NCBI GenBank assembly: GCA_020725115.1
Contig: DYFR01000010.1
Span: 1 to 64,000 of the forward strand
Source: Thiohalomonas denitrificans
GTDB taxonomy: Bacteria > Pseudomonadota > Gammaproteobacteria > Thiohalomonadales > Thiohalomonadaceae
DNA length: 64,000 bases
Direction: 5' to 3'
In this document: positions 34,747 through 45,525 of the stretch, piece by piece
Layout of the letters: the number at the start of each line of letters is the position of its first letter
Numbering within the stretch: position 1 is the stretch's first letter
Made by a program: the position numbers and the translations under genes
The notes under the pieces: generated by a model
The model's database searches: none
Told to the model about the DNA's origin: nothing
What the model saw: the letters and a program-made list of their open reading frames with translations, nothing else

Positions 34747-35040
34747 TCAGGCGGTGCGGTAAGGTGAGCGGCGGCGCAAGCCACCGCCCGGACGCGGCGC
34801 GCGTTCCTTGGCCTCGTTCACGCGCAGGTCACGGCCGCCGAAGTCCTTGCCGTCCAGATCACGAATGGCCTCGTCGGCCCCGGCCCCCATTTCCACAAAG
34901 GCAAAGCCGCGGAAGCGGCCGGTATCGCGATCGTTGACGAACTTCACCGAGGTCACCTCGCCGAAGGCCGCAAACAGGTCGCGCACCTGCTCCTCGGTGG
35001 CACTGAACGGCAGGTTACCCACGTAGATGGTCTTGCCCAT
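34747..35040 (-). CDS. RRM-type RNA-binding protein
   Basis: A 97-aa single-RRM protein. RNP2 is IYVGNLPF (about 4-11) and RNP1 is RGFAFVEM (about 44-51). The C-terminus is Arg/Pro/Gly-rich (KERAPRPGGGLRRRSPY), like the glycine-rich cold-induced RNA-binding proteins of cyanobacteria and proteobacteria. Upstream TAGGAGGAGAG-type purine run supports the ATG at 35040. Probably monocistronic or with glycerate kinase. Confidence 0.93.
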   Translation of the reverse strand: MGKTIYVGNLPFSATEEQVRDLFAAFGEVTSVKFVNDRDTGRFRGFAFVEMGAGADEAIRDLDGKDFGGRDLRVNEAKERAPRPGGGLRRRSPYRTA

Positions 35041-35213
35041 GCTCCTCTCCTCCCGCCTCGCCAGGCACGGTATTGTCGTTATGGCCGTACCACTCCGGGC
35101 ACGGTTGCAACGAGCTTACGCCAGATACCGGCAGAGGTTCAACGCGTGCCGGAAGCGGCCTGGAATACCAGGGCATATGTCATGTACTGCGGCATTCCGG
35201 CAGGGAGCACGAC

Positions 35214-36404
35214 TCAGATCAGCGCCAGACCGCGCGCCAGATCCGCCTTGATGTCGTCCACCTCTTCCAGTCCCACGGAGATGCGGATCAGCCCTTCGCC
35301 TATCCCCGCCTCCGCCTTCTGCTCTGCCGACAGGCGACCATGGGTGGTGGTGGCCGGATGGGTGATGGTGCTCTTGGCATCGCCCAGGTTGGCGGTGATG
35401 GACAGCATGCGCGTGGCGTCGATCACGCCCCAGGCCTGCTCGCGCCCGCCCTTCACCTCGAAGGCGACGATGCCGCCGTAGCCCTTCTGCTGGGCGGTGG
35501 CCAGGGCATGTTGGGGATGCGAGGCAAGACCCGGGTAATAGACGCGGGCGACCTGAGGCTGCTGCTCCAGCCACTGGGCCAGCGCCAGGGCATTGGCACT
35601 GTGCGCCTGCATGCGCAGCTTGAGCGTCTCCAGCCCCTTGAGGAACACCCAGGCATTGAACGGGCTCATGGTGGGGCCGGCGGTACGCAGGAAGCCGAAT
35701 ACTTCCTTGCCCACCAGTTCCTCGCTCCCCACCACTGCGCCGCCCAGGCAACGACCCTGGCCGTCGATGTATTTGGTGGCGGAATGAATCACGATGTCGG
35801 CGCCGAGGGCGAGCGGCTGTTGCAGCGCCGGGGTACAGAAACAGTTGTCCACCGCCAGCAGGCAACCGTGGCGATGGGCGATCTCGGCCAGGGCGCGGAT
35901 GTCCGCAATCTCGGTCAGCGGATTGGACGGCGTTTCCACGAACAGCAGGCGCGTGTTCGGGCGGATCGCCGCCTCCCAGGCATCCAGATCGGTTTGCGGC
36001 ACGTAACTGGTCTGCACGCCGAAACGGCCCATGAAGCTGTCGAACAGCACCACCGTGGAGCCGAAGATGGCCCGCGAGGAGACGATGTGATCGCCGCTCT
36101 TCAGCAGCCCCATGCAGGTGGCAAGGATCGCCGCCATGCCGGAACTGGTGGCCACGCAGCGTTCACCGCCTTCCAGCGCCGCCAGGCGCTGCTCGAAGGT
36201 GCGCACGGTGGGATTGGTGAAGCGCGAATAGATGTTGCCCGGCTCCGTACCGCCGAAGCGCGCCGCCGCCTGCGCCGCGCTGTCGAAGCGGAAACTGGAG
36301 GTGGGGAAGATGGCCTCGCTCTGCTCACCCTCACCCGTACGCATCTGGCCGGCACGCACCGCCAGCGTGCCGAAGCCCCACTCGTCGAAATCCTGTTGAT
36401 CCAT
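35214..36404 (-). CDS. metZ: O-succinylhomoserine sulfhydrylase
   Basis: A 396-aa PLP enzyme of the Cys/Met metabolism family that makes homocysteine from O-succinylhomoserine and sulfide. The PLP lysine is in SATKYIDGQGRCLGG; SSGMAAI and NPLTE(I) sequences are family marks. Position after purF is the Pseudomonas-type context that favours MetZ over MetB. Start set at ATG 36404 (MDQQDFDEWGF) with AGGTGA upstream; further codons run into a repeat. Confidence 0.93.
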   Translation of the reverse strand: MDQQDFDEWGFGTLAVRAGQMRTGEGEQSEAIFPTSSFRFDSAAQAAARFGGTEPGNIYSRFTNPTVRTFEQRLAALEGGERCVATSSGMAAILATCMGLLKSGDHIVSSRAIFGSTVVLFDSFMGRFGVQTSYVPQTDLDAWEAAIRPNTRLLFVETPSNPLTEIADIRALAEIAHRHGCLLAVDNCFCTPALQQPLALGADIVIHSATKYIDGQGRCLGGAVVGSEELVGKEVFGFLRTAGPTMSPFNAWVFLKGLETLKLRMQAHSANALALAQWLEQQPQVARVYYPGLASHPQHALATAQQKGYGGIVAFEVKGGREQAWGVIDATRMLSITANLGDAKSTITHPATTTHGRLSAEQKAEAGIGEGLIRISVGLEEVDDIKADLARGLALI

Positions 36405-36437
36405 TTCGTCACCTGCACTATCGAAAACATAAATCCC

Positions 36438-36507
36438 ACCGCCGAGGCGCAGAGTACGCAGAGACATATCATCAATCGAAACTCTGCGTACTCTGCGTCT
36501 CGGCGGT
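36438..36507. repeat. Inverted repeat, family A copy 1
   Basis: Arms ACCGCCGAGGCGCAGAG... and ...CTCTGCGTCTCGGCGGT frame about 20 nt of unrelated sequence. Arm units are CGCAGAG at 8-9-nt spacing. It lies between the purF terminator and metZ. Confidence 0.85.
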
Positions 36508-36528
36508 AAAAAGCCTTTCGCAGGTACA

Positions 36529-36564
36529 AAAAAACCCGCCGGCCTGGGGCCAAAGCGGGTTTTT
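36529..36564 (-). terminator. Terminator downstream of purF
   Basis: AAAAACCCGC (36530-36539) pairs with GCGGGTTTTT (36555-36564), with GGCC/GGCC pairing inside. On the minus strand it ends in a T run. It separates purF from metZ. Confidence 0.85.
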
Positions 36565-36657
36565 CGCCCTCTCTTTAGCCGTATTTGTTAAGCGCCCGCA
36601 AGCTGAGTCAAATCGGCGCTGAGACTGGAGATTAGGTAATCACCGCCCGCCTGTCAA

Positions 36658-38172
<1,515 letters not shown>

Positions 38173-38211
38173 CGTAACTACCTCTGTTTCAATATGGACG
38201 CCGGGGCGTCT

Positions 38212-38700
38212 TTAGTAACGAATGTTCCTGGCAATTTCCGGCGGTAGCCAGGCGCGCGTCCACACCGCCATGTCCTGGAAATAGTGCAACAGCGCCGACT
38301 GTTTCCACCACGGATCGCGCGGCACATTGGTAAACCCGGCCAGCAGCACCAGCACCGTCACCAGCACGATGCCGCGCGCCAGGCCGAAGACGATACCGAT
38401 GACGCGATCGGTGCCGGACAGGCCGGTCTTCTTGATCAGCTGTACCGCCAGATAATTGATGAAGGCGGCCACCAGCAGGGTGAGGAAGAAAAGTATGGCA
38501 AAGGCAACGATGAGGCGCAGTGAGGGGGTTTCGATGTGCGAACGCAGCAGGCGTTCCAGATTATCGCTGAACATCAGCGCCACCCACACTGCCAGCACCC
38601 AGCCGGCCAGGGACAGCGCCTCGCGCGTGAAACCGCGCCACAGGCTGATGAGGACGGAAACCCCGAGGATGCCGAGAATGACGAAATCGACCCAGTTCAT
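38212..38700 (-). CDS. cvpA: CvpA family membrane protein
   Basis: A 162-aa inner-membrane protein with four predicted helices, starting MNWVDFVILGILGVS and containing GLSGTDRVIGIVFGLARG. CvpA is required for colicin V production and envelope homeostasis; its molecular role is unclear. ATG 38700 gives the family N-terminus; an upstream in-frame extension is not membrane-like and was dropped. Confidence 0.95.
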   Translation of the reverse strand: MNWVDFVILGILGVSVLISLWRGFTREALSLAGWVLAVWVALMFSDNLERLLRSHIETPSLRLIVAFAILFFLTLLVAAFINYLAVQLIKKTGLSGTDRVIGIVFGLARGIVLVTVLVLLAGFTNVPRDPWWKQSALLHYFQDMAVWTRAWLPPEIARNIRY

Positions 38701-38776
38701 TAGGTTGGGGCTGGAGGTATCTGCCGGAAAGGGCGCAATTCTAGCAGAGCGCCACCGGCAGCAAAAGAAAAGCCTG

Positions 38777-39385
38777 TCAGGGATGCGGCACCACGATGCC
38801 GCGCTGGTCAATCTTCGCCAGCTTGGCCTGGATCGCCTCGGCGTCGGCGCGCGACAGCGCCGGACCGACACGCACGCGATAGGAGGTGCCGCTGGTCAGC
38901 TTTACCTGCTCCACATAGGCCGGATAGCCCTTGCCGCGCAGGTTGTCGCGCAAGCGGGAGGCATTGGCCGATTCGGCGAAACTCCCCACCTGCACCGCCC
39001 AGGCTGCTGCTGCGGCAGGCTTGGGGCTTTGAGGAATCTCTGCCGGTTTCACCGGCTGCACCGGGGCGGCGGGTTTGGGTTGGGGGGCAACCGGTGCTGG
39101 AGCCGGTTCCGGCACGGGGGTGGCGGGTGCGGCGGCCAGGGGCGGCAGCTCATGCTCTACCACGACGGGAGCCTCCGGGCGCGGCGGCGGTACCTGCAAT
39201 GGAATATCCACCATGCCGACACGGTTCTCCGGCGGTTCCGGTACATTGCTGCCGAACAGCGGAATGCCGGAGCGCTTGTCGCCCTCCAGCACCATGGGCA
39301 GAAAGATCACCGCCAGCGCCACCAGCACGATGGCACCCACCAGACGTTTTTTCAGCTGCTCGTTCAAGGTCAGTCTCCGTACCAC
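38777..39385 (-). CDS. dedD: SPOR-domain cell-division protein (DedD-like)
   Basis: A 202-aa protein with one N-terminal membrane helix (about 14-34, GAIVLVALAVIFLPMVL), a long Pro/Ala/Glu linker and a C-terminal SPOR domain (about 125-200, WAVQVGSFAESANASRL) that binds denuded septal peptidoglycan. The first codon is GTG 39385 or a TTG seven codons later that gives MNEQLKKRL. It lies between folC and cvpA, the conserved dedD site. Confidence 0.93.
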   Translation of the reverse strand: MVRRLTLNEQLKKRLVGAIVLVALAVIFLPMVLEGDKRSGIPLFGSNVPEPPENRVGMVDIPLQVPPPRPEAPVVVEHELPPLAAAPATPVPEPAPAPVAPQPKPAAPVQPVKPAEIPQSPKPAAAAAWAVQVGSFAESANASRLRDNLRGKGYPAYVEQVKLTSGTSYRVRVGPALSRADAEAIQAKLAKIDQRGIVVPHP

Positions 39386-39411
39386 ACCTGGGCCCAGGAA
39401 TATGGGCCCGA

Positions 39412-40677
39412 TTATACGGGGCGCGCCAAAGCCTCCGCCACCGTATGGAAAGATCCGAATATCACGATGCGGTCACCGGGCCGGGCCGCCTGCTGTGCCA
39501 GCGCAAGTGCGGTACCGACATCAGCGCAGAAGGTAATGCGCTCAGCCGCCACAGCCGCCGTCGCCAGCGCCTGGCCCAGCTGCGCGGTAGCGGCACCGCG
39601 CGGCACGTGCAGCGCCCCGGGATACCAGTGATCGACGGAGCCCTGCAACTGCGCCAGGGCGCCGGCCATGTCCTTGTCCGCCAGCATGCCGACCACCGCC
39701 AGAGTGCGGCCGGTACAGGGCATGGCCACCAGATTGGCCGCCAATTCCCCGGCCGCCTGTGGATTGTGCGCCACATCGAGGATACGCGTGACGATGCCCG
39801 CTTGCACCTGGAAGCGCCCCGGCAGTTGCACCGCCAGCAGGCCGGCGCGGATCTGTGCCTGATCGAGCGGCAGGCGCCCGGAAAGGGCTTCCAGCGCCAT
39901 CAATACGCCGGCGGCATTCTGCAGCTGGGAACGGCCACGCAGGGCTGGCAGCGGCAAGGCGCGGCGTTCGCGTCCCCCGCCCCACCAGCGCCAGCCTTCT
40001 CCTCCGGCCTCGGCACCGAAATCCTGGCCGTAGCGATACAACCGTGCGCCCAGGGTGGCGGCATGGTCCAGCAGGGACTGCGGAGCATCGAGGCTGCCGT
40101 AGATGGCGGGACGGCCGCCACGATAGATGCCGGCCTTCTCGAAGGCTATGGCCTCCCGCGTGCCGCCCAGCCACTGGGCATGGTCGATGTCCACGGTGGT
40201 CACCAGGGCGACATCGGCATCCAGCACGTTGACCGCATCGAGCCGCCCGCCCATGCCCACTTCGAGGATTGCCACATCCACGGGGCTGCACCAGAAGATA
40301 TCCAGCGCGGCCAGGGTGCCGAATTCGAAATAGGTGAGAGAAATGTCGCCGCGTGCCTGGTCGATGCGCTCGAAGGCCTCGCACAGGGTCGCGTCCTCCA
40401 CTTCGCCGCCATCGAGGCGGACGCGCTCGTTGTAGTGCAGCAGGTGGGGTGAGGTGTAGGCGCCGACACGATAGCCGCCGGCGCGCAGGATCGCCTCCAG
40501 CATGGCCACGGTAGAACCCTTGCCGTTGGTGCCGCCGACGGTGATCACCGCAAAGGGCGGCGGCGCGAGATGCAGGCGGCGCAGTACTGCCGCCACCCGT
40601 TCCAGACCCAGTTCAATTTCGCTGGGATGGAGGGTTTCCTGCCAGGCAAGCCAGGCATCGAGTGTCGGAAAACGCAC
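39412..40677 (-). CDS. folC: Bifunctional folylpolyglutamate/dihydrofolate synthase
   Basis: About 421 aa. It adds glutamate to dihydropteroate and folates. The P-loop TVGGTNGKGSTVAML and the ligase motif LDVAHNPQAAGEL are clear. The start is uncertain: GTG 40677 (VRFPTLDAWL) is chosen because upstream codons, including a TTG at 40698, lie inside intergenic repeat C. No strong ribosome site is seen. It follows accD, the usual accD-folC order. Confidence 0.94.
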   Translation of the reverse strand: MRFPTLDAWLAWQETLHPSEIELGLERVAAVLRRLHLAPPPFAVITVGGTNGKGSTVAMLEAILRAGGYRVGAYTSPHLLHYNERVRLDGGEVEDATLCEAFERIDQARGDISLTYFEFGTLAALDIFWCSPVDVAILEVGMGGRLDAVNVLDADVALVTTVDIDHAQWLGGTREAIAFEKAGIYRGGRPAIYGSLDAPQSLLDHAATLGARLYRYGQDFGAEAGGEGWRWWGGGRERRALPLPALRGRSQLQNAAGVLMALEALSGRLPLDQAQIRAGLLAVQLPGRFQVQAGIVTRILDVAHNPQAAGELAANLVAMPCTGRTLAVVGMLADKDMAGALAQLQGSVDHWYPGALHVPRGAATAQLGQALATAAVAAERITFCADVGTALALAQQAARPGDRIVIFGSFHTVAEALARPV

Positions 40678-40683
40678 GGGAAA

Positions 40684-40766
40684 AGTTACAAGTCCCAAGT
40701 TACAAGTGACAAGTTAAAAAGACACCGCGGTTTTGCTTGTAACTTGCCACTTGCCACTTGCAACTG
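40684..40766. repeat. Inverted repeat, family C (7-nt GTTACAA units)
   Basis: Left arm GTTACAA-GTCCCAA-GTTACAA-GTGACAA; right arm TTGTAAC-TTGCCAC-TTGCCAC-TTGCAAC, both in strict 7-nt phase. It exactly fills the gap between the accD stop and the folC start. Confidence 0.85.
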
Positions 40767-40769
40767 CCG

Positions 40770-41636
40770 TCAAGGCGCCGGCTGATGGGTCAGCTTGGCC
40801 AGCAGACCTGCGATGCGATCGCGCATGTCGCGGCGATCGACGATGAGGTCGATGGCGCCCTTCTCCAGCAGGAATTCGCTGCGCTGGAAGCCTTCGGGCA
40901 GGGTTTCGCGCACGGTCTGCTCGATGACGCGCGGACCGGCGAAGCCGATCAGCGCCTTGGGCTCGCCGATGTGGATGTCGCCCAGCATGGCGAAGCTGGC
41001 GGAAACGCCGCCCATGGTCGGGTCGGTGAGCACGGAGATGAACGGCAGGCCGCGTTCGGACAGCTTGGTCAGCGCGGCGGAGGTCTTGGCCATCTGCATC
41101 AGGGAGAACAGGGCCTCCTGCATGCGCGCGCCACCGGACGCGGAGAAGGAAACCAGCGGAATCTTGTGTTCGATGGCGGTATTCACCGCGCGCACGAATT
41201 TCTCGCCCACCACCGAGCCCATGGAGCCGCCCATGAAGCTGAACTCGAAGGCGGCGGTGACCAGGGGCACGCCCTTCACCTGCCCCATCATCACCACCAG
41301 GGCATCGTTTTCCTCGGTGGCCTTCTGCGCGGCCAGCAGGCGATCCTTGTAGCGCTTGCTGTCCTTGAACTTGAGGATGTCCATCGGCTGCAACTGGCCG
41401 GCAATCTCCACCCGCGGCTCGGGGTCGAGAAAGGTCTCCAGGCGGCGGCGTGCGCCGATGCGCAGGTGATGACTGCACTTGGGACAGACATCCAGGTTGC
41501 GCTCCAGTTCGGCGCGATACAGCACGGCGTTGCAGTCGGGGCACTTGGCCCACAGCCCTTCCGGCACCGAACGGCGCTGGCCGGCAGTGCCTTCGGTGCG
41601 GATGGTCGAGGGGAGAAATTTCTGTAACCAGCTCAT
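40770..41636 (-). CDS. accD: Acetyl-CoA carboxylase carboxyltransferase subunit beta
   Basis: A 288-aa subunit of the enzyme that makes malonyl-CoA. The N-terminal zinc ribbon CPDC...CPKC is at about 32-54, followed by the crotonase-like domain with [12 protein letters not shown] 41636 gives the standard MSWLQKFLP start. It lies 28 nt after trpA. Confidence 0.97.
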   Translation of the reverse strand: MSWLQKFLPSTIRTEGTAGQRRSVPEGLWAKCPDCNAVLYRAELERNLDVCPKCSHHLRIGARRRLETFLDPEPRVEIAGQLQPMDILKFKDSKRYKDRLLAAQKATEENDALVVMMGQVKGVPLVTAAFEFSFMGGSMGSVVGEKFVRAVNTAIEHKIPLVSFSASGGARMQEALFSLMQMAKTSAALTKLSERGLPFISVLTDPTMGGVSASFAMLGDIHIGEPKALIGFAGPRVIEQTVRETLPEGFQRSEFLLEKGAIDLIVDRRDMRDRIAGLLAKLTHQPAP

Positions 41637-41664
41637 GGTGGGGAGTCCTTCGCTGCCGCCGGGT

Positions 41665-42474
41665 TTATCGGGCGCCGTCGAGGGCGCGGCGCAATTCACC
41701 GATAAGGCCGGCGGTCTGGGCCAATAGTGTATCAGGATCGTCGCGCAGTTCCTCGATGCGGCGCACCAGGGCGCTGCCGACAATGACCGCATCGGCCACC
41801 TGGGCCACCGCCCGGGCCGACTCGGCGTCCTTGATGCCGAAGCCGACGCCCACCGGCAGGCCGGTGTGGGCGCGGATGCGTTCCACCTGGGCGCGCACGC
41901 CATCCATGTCCAGGTGGGCGGCACCGGTGACGCCTTTCACCGAAACGTAGTAGATAAAACCGCTGGCCACCTGGCAAATGGTGGCGATACGGCTGTCGGC
42001 GGTGGTCGGCGCCAGCAGAAAGATGGGGTCGATGCCATGTGGGCGCAGCTCGGCCAGGAACGGCGCGGCCTCTTCCGGCGGCAGATCCACGGTCAGTACA
42101 CCGTCCACGCCTGCCGCCGCCGCGTTGGCAGCAAAGGTGGCATAGCCCATGACCTCCACCGGATTGAGATAGCCCATCAGCACCACCGGCGTGCCGGCAT
42201 CCCGCTCGCGGAAACGGCGCACCATGTCGAGTACGTTCTTCAGACTGACGTGGTGTTGCAGGGCGCGCTCGCTGGCGCGCTGGATCACCGGGCCGTCGGC
42301 CATGGGGTCGGAAAACGGCACCCCCAGTTCGATGATGTCGGCGCCCTGCTCCACCATGGCGTGCATCAGCGGCACGGTAATCTCCGGACGCGGATCGCCG
42401 GCGGTGATGAAGGGGATCAGGGCCTTGCGGCCGGCTGCCTTGAGATCGGCAAAGCGTTGTGCGAGGCGGCTCAT
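41665..42474 (-). CDS. trpA: Tryptophan synthase alpha chain
   Basis: A 269-aa TIM barrel that cleaves indole-glycerol phosphate to indole. Catalytic Glu and Asp are in [14 protein letters not shown] and [10 protein letters not shown]. It partners with TrpB, whose gene lies upstream with a 180-nt gap holding a family B repeat. Length is normal. Confidence 0.97.
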   Translation of the reverse strand: MSRLAQRFADLKAAGRKALIPFITAGDPRPEITVPLMHAMVEQGADIIELGVPFSDPMADGPVIQRASERALQHHVSLKNVLDMVRRFRERDAGTPVVLMGYLNPVEVMGYATFAANAAAAGVDGVLTVDLPPEEAAPFLAELRPHGIDPIFLLAPTTADSRIATICQVASGFIYYVSVKGVTGAAHLDMDGVRAQVERIRAHTGLPVGVGFGIKDAESARAVAQVADAVIVGSALVRRIEELRDDPDTLLAQTAGLIGELRRALDGAR

Positions 42475-42510
42475 CGTTCACCCCCGGCGAAGGAAACAAA
42501 AGAGCGGTGA

Positions 42511-42633
42511 CTCTCGCCAAGACGCCAAGCGCGCCAAGGAAAAACAGCCTCAACACGAAGGTTCGGAGTACGCGGAGAGCAAATAACGTGATGTGGCTCC
42601 GCCTTTCCTGGCGCACTTGGCGTCTTGGCGAGA
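42511..42633. repeat. Inverted repeat, family B copy 2
   Basis: Left arm CTCTCGCCAAGACGCCAAG with CGCCAAG units at 8-9 nt; right arm CTTGGCGTCTTGGCGAG. The loop holds a degenerate family A half (CGGAGTACGCGGAG). It lies between trpB and trpA. Confidence 0.8.
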
Positions 42634-42655
42634 ACTTCGCCTTTAAGCATTTGCG

Positions 42656-43885
42656 TCATACCTTGATCCCCTCCAGCTCGGCCACGGTGTGGATGTCCTT
42701 GTCGCCACGGCCGGACAGGTTGACGATGATGATCTGATCCTTGCCCAGGGTGGGCGCCAGCCTGGCCACATAGGCCAGGGCATGGCTGGATTCCAGCGCC
42801 GGGATGATGCCCTCGGTGCGGGTCAGATCGTGGAAGGCGGCCAGCGCCTCCTCGTCGGTGGCATAGACATAATTGACACGGCCACACTCCTTGAGCCAGG
42901 CATGCTCGGGACCGACGCCGGGGTAGTCCAGGCCGGCGGAAACCGAGTGCGACTCGATGATCTGGCCGTCGTCATCCTCCATCAGGTAGGTACGGTTGCC
43001 GTGCAGTACGCCGGGGCGACCGGTGGCGAAGCGCGCCGCGTGATGGCCGCTGGCGATGCCCTCGCCGCCCGCCTCCACGCCGTACATCCGCACCGATTCG
43101 TCGGCGAGGAAGGGATAGAACAGCCCCATGGCATTGGAGCCGCCGCCGACGCAGGCCACCAGCACGTCGGGCAGGCGCCCTTCCTGTTCCAGGCACTGTT
43201 CGCGCGCCTCGCGGCCGATGACCGACTGGAGGTCGCGCACCATCGCCGGGTAAGGATGAGGCCCGGCCACGGTGCCGATGATGTAAAAGGTGTCGTCGAT
43301 GTTGGTGACCCAGTCACGCATCGCCTCGTTGAGTGCATCCTTCAGGGTCTTGGAGCCGGAGCTGACCGGGACCACCTCGGCGCCCAGCAGGCGCATGCGG
43401 AACACGTTGATCTTCTGCCGCTCCACGTCGGTGGCGCCCATGTACACCACGCACTTGAGGCCCAGGCGCGCCGCCACCGTGGCAGTGGCCACGCCGTGCT
43501 GACCGGCGCCGGTCTCGGCGATGATGCGGGTCTTGCCCATGCGCCTGGCGAGCAGGGCCTGGCCGATGGTGTTGTTGATCTTGTGCGCGCCGGTGTGATT
43601 GAGATCCTCGCGCTTCAGGTAAATCTTCGCCCCGCCCAGTTTTTGCGTCCAGCGCTCGGCCAGGTACAGCGGCGAGGGCCGGCCGACGAACTGTTTGAGG
43701 TCGTACTCGAACTCGGCAATGAAATCAGGATCGTCCTTGTAGCGCTCATAGGCCAGGCGCAGTTCTTCCAGCGGCCCCATCAGGGTCTCGGCCACGAAGC
43801 GACCGCCATAGGGGCCGAAATGGCCGCCGGCATCCGGCAGCTGCTGCAACTCGGCACCGCTCATGGGCTTATCGGTTTTGGACAC
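42656..43885 (-). CDS. trpB: Tryptophan synthase beta chain
   Basis: A 409-aa PLP enzyme joining indole and serine. The PLP lysine is in [14 protein letters not shown] and the glycine loop in [10 protein letters not shown]. The start is GTG 43885, with GAGAGGTAG 7 nt upstream; it overlaps the trpF stop by 17 nt. An ATG at 43864 is a weaker alternative. Order trpF-trpB-trpA-accD is typical of this lineage. Confidence 0.97.
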   Translation of the reverse strand: MSKTDKPMSGAELQQLPDAGGHFGPYGGRFVAETLMGPLEELRLAYERYKDDPDFIAEFEYDLKQFVGRPSPLYLAERWTQKLGGAKIYLKREDLNHTGAHKINNTIGQALLARRMGKTRIIAETGAGQHGVATATVAARLGLKCVVYMGATDVERQKINVFRMRLLGAEVVPVSSGSKTLKDALNEAMRDWVTNIDDTFYIIGTVAGPHPYPAMVRDLQSVIGREAREQCLEQEGRLPDVLVACVGGGSNAMGLFYPFLADESVRMYGVEAGGEGIASGHHAARFATGRPGVLHGNRTYLMEDDDGQIIESHSVSAGLDYPGVGPEHAWLKECGRVNYVYATDEEALAAFHDLTRTEGIIPALESSHALAYVARLAPTLGKDQIIIVNLSGRGDKDIHTVAELEGIKV

Positions 43886-44495
43886 GCTCTACCTCTCGCA
43901 TAAATGCCGCCATCTTGTCGGCACTCTTGATTCCCTTGGCCTGCTCCACCCCGCCGCTCACATCGACCGCGTACGGTCGGGCAACGGAAATGGCCTCGGC
44001 CACGTTGTCCGGCGTCAGACCGCCGGCCAGGATCACCGGCTGAGCCAGCCCCTGCGGCACCCGCTGCCAGTCGAAGGCCATGCCGGTACCGCCGGCCTGA
44101 CCCGGCGTATAGGTATCCAGCAGCAGGCCCTGGGCGCCGGCATGGCGCTGCGCCTCGGCCATGACATCGAGACCGTCACGCATGCGCAGGGCCTTGAGCC
44201 ACGGCCGCCCGAAGGCGGCGCAGTACGCCGGAGCCTCGTCGCCGTGAAACTGCAGCACATCCAGCGGAACGGCCTGCAACACCGCCCGCACCTCGGCCGC
44301 GGGGGCATCCACGAACAACCCTGCCACGCTGATGAAGGGAGGCAGCGCCGCGCACACTGCCTGCGCCTGCGCCACGCTGACTGCACGCGGACTGGAGGCG
44401 TAAAACACCAGGCCGATGGCATCGGCCCCCAGGCGTGCGGCCTCCACACCGTCCTCGGGGCGGGTGATGCCGCAGATTTTGATTCGAACCCTCAT
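43869..44495 (-). CDS. trpF: Phosphoribosylanthranilate isomerase
   Basis: A 208-aa TIM-barrel enzyme of tryptophan synthesis. The start [14 protein letters not shown] holds the catalytic Cys, and the catalytic Asp is in [18 protein letters not shown] 44495 was chosen to give this N-terminus. The start lies 13 nt after truA; the end overlaps trpB. Confidence 0.96.
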   Translation of the reverse strand: MRVRIKICGITRPEDGVEAARLGADAIGLVFYASSPRAVSVAQAQAVCAALPPFISVAGLFVDAPAAEVRAVLQAVPLDVLQFHGDEAPAYCAAFGRPWLKALRMRDGLDVMAEAQRHAGAQGLLLDTYTPGQAGGTGMAFDWQRVPQGLAQPVILAGGLTPDNVAEAISVARPYAVDVSGGVEQAKGIKSADKMAAFMREVERVQNR

Positions 44496-44508
44496 GGAGC
44501 CGTGCAGA

Positions 44509-45291
44509 TTACCAAACCAGCGCAGGGGGCGGAAGCTGCGGGATGGCGAACTCCTCCGGGTAATCGATGCGGACCAGGTACAGGCCCCAGGGCTGGGCGG
44601 TGACGCCGCCGGCGCTGCGGTCACGCGATTCCAGCACCTCCCGGCTCCACTCCAGCGGCTGCTCGCCGGCACCGATGGCCAGCAGCACGCCGGCGATATT
44701 GCGCACCATGTGGTGCAGAAAGCCGTTGGCCTCGATATCCAGCAGGATGAACTCCCCCTGCCGCCGTACCTCCAGGCGGTAGATGGTGCGCACCGGGCTT
44801 TTCGCCTGGCAGGCCACCGCACGGTAGGACGAAAAATCGTGCTCGCCCAGCAGGGGCAGCGCCGCCGCGGCCATGCGTTCGGCATCCAGGGCGCGGTAAT
44901 CGTAGCTGACCTTGCGCGACAGCAGGGCCGGACGCTGCTGGCGGTTGAGGATCACGTAGCGATAGGCGCGGCGCCGGGCGGAAAAACGGGCATGAAAGCC
45001 CTCCTCTACCGGCTGCGCCCAACGCAGGACCATATCCGGCGGCAGGTGGGAATTGCCGCCCATCACCCAGGCACGCATGGGGCGCTCAACCGTGGTGTCG
45101 AAATGGATCACCTGGCCGCTGGCATGTACCCCGGCATCGGTACGCCCGCCGCAGATCACCTCCACCGGATGGTCGGCAATGCGCGACAGCGCCGCCTCCA
45201 CCCGCGCCTGCAGGGTGTTGGGGTCGTGGGACTGCGCCTGCCAGCCGCCGTAGCGGCTGCCATCGTATTCAACACCTATGGCAATTCGCAT
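44509..45291 (-). CDS. truA: tRNA pseudouridine(38-40) synthase
   Basis: A 260-aa enzyme modifying the anticodon stem of many tRNAs. The catalytic Asp is in [14 protein letters not shown]. It starts [17 protein letters not shown], as is typical. It lies between fimV and trpF in the conserved order; a family A repeat and the fimV terminator separate it from fimV. Confidence 0.97.
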   Translation of the reverse strand: MRIAIGVEYDGSRYGGWQAQSHDPNTLQARVEAALSRIADHPVEVICGGRTDAGVHASGQVIHFDTTVERPMRAWVMGGNSHLPPDMVLRWAQPVEEGFHARFSARRRAYRYVILNRQQRPALLSRKVSYDYRALDAERMAAAALPLLGEHDFSSYRAVACQAKSPVRTIYRLEVRRQGEFILLDIEANGFLHHMVRNIAGVLLAIGAGEQPLEWSREVLESRDRSAGGVTAQPWGLYLVRIDYPEEFAIPQLPPPALVW

Positions 45292-45348
45292 AACGGAACT
45301 TCGAATCGGTTAAAACGTTAAGGCGTAAAGAACAGGTAAAAACCGCAT

Positions 45349-45411
45349 CCGACGCAGAGACGCGGAGGCGCAGAGAGATACTGTACTCCGCGTCTCTGCG
45401 TCTCTGCGGCA
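45349..45411. repeat. Inverted repeat, family A copy 2
   Basis: Arms CCGACGCAGAGACGCGGAG and CTCCGCGTCTCTGCGTCTCT, with CGCAGAG-type units. It lies between the fimV terminator and truA. Confidence 0.85.
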
Positions 45412-45465
45412 AGAATTGGAAGTTCATTGTGTTCTGTACGCCCTGACGTTGGCGACTATCGGTCT

Positions 45466-45502
45466 AAAAACAAAAATCCCCGGCGGGCAGCCCGGCCGGG
45501 GA
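45466..45502 (-). terminator. Rho-independent terminator of fimV
   Basis: TCCCCGGC (45477-45484) pairs with GCCGGGGA (45495-45502). On the minus strand the hairpin is followed by TTTTTGTTTTT (45466-45476). It lies 24 nt past the fimV stop. Confidence 0.87.
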
Positions 45503-45525
45503 CGTGTATTGTACTGCGTTGACGA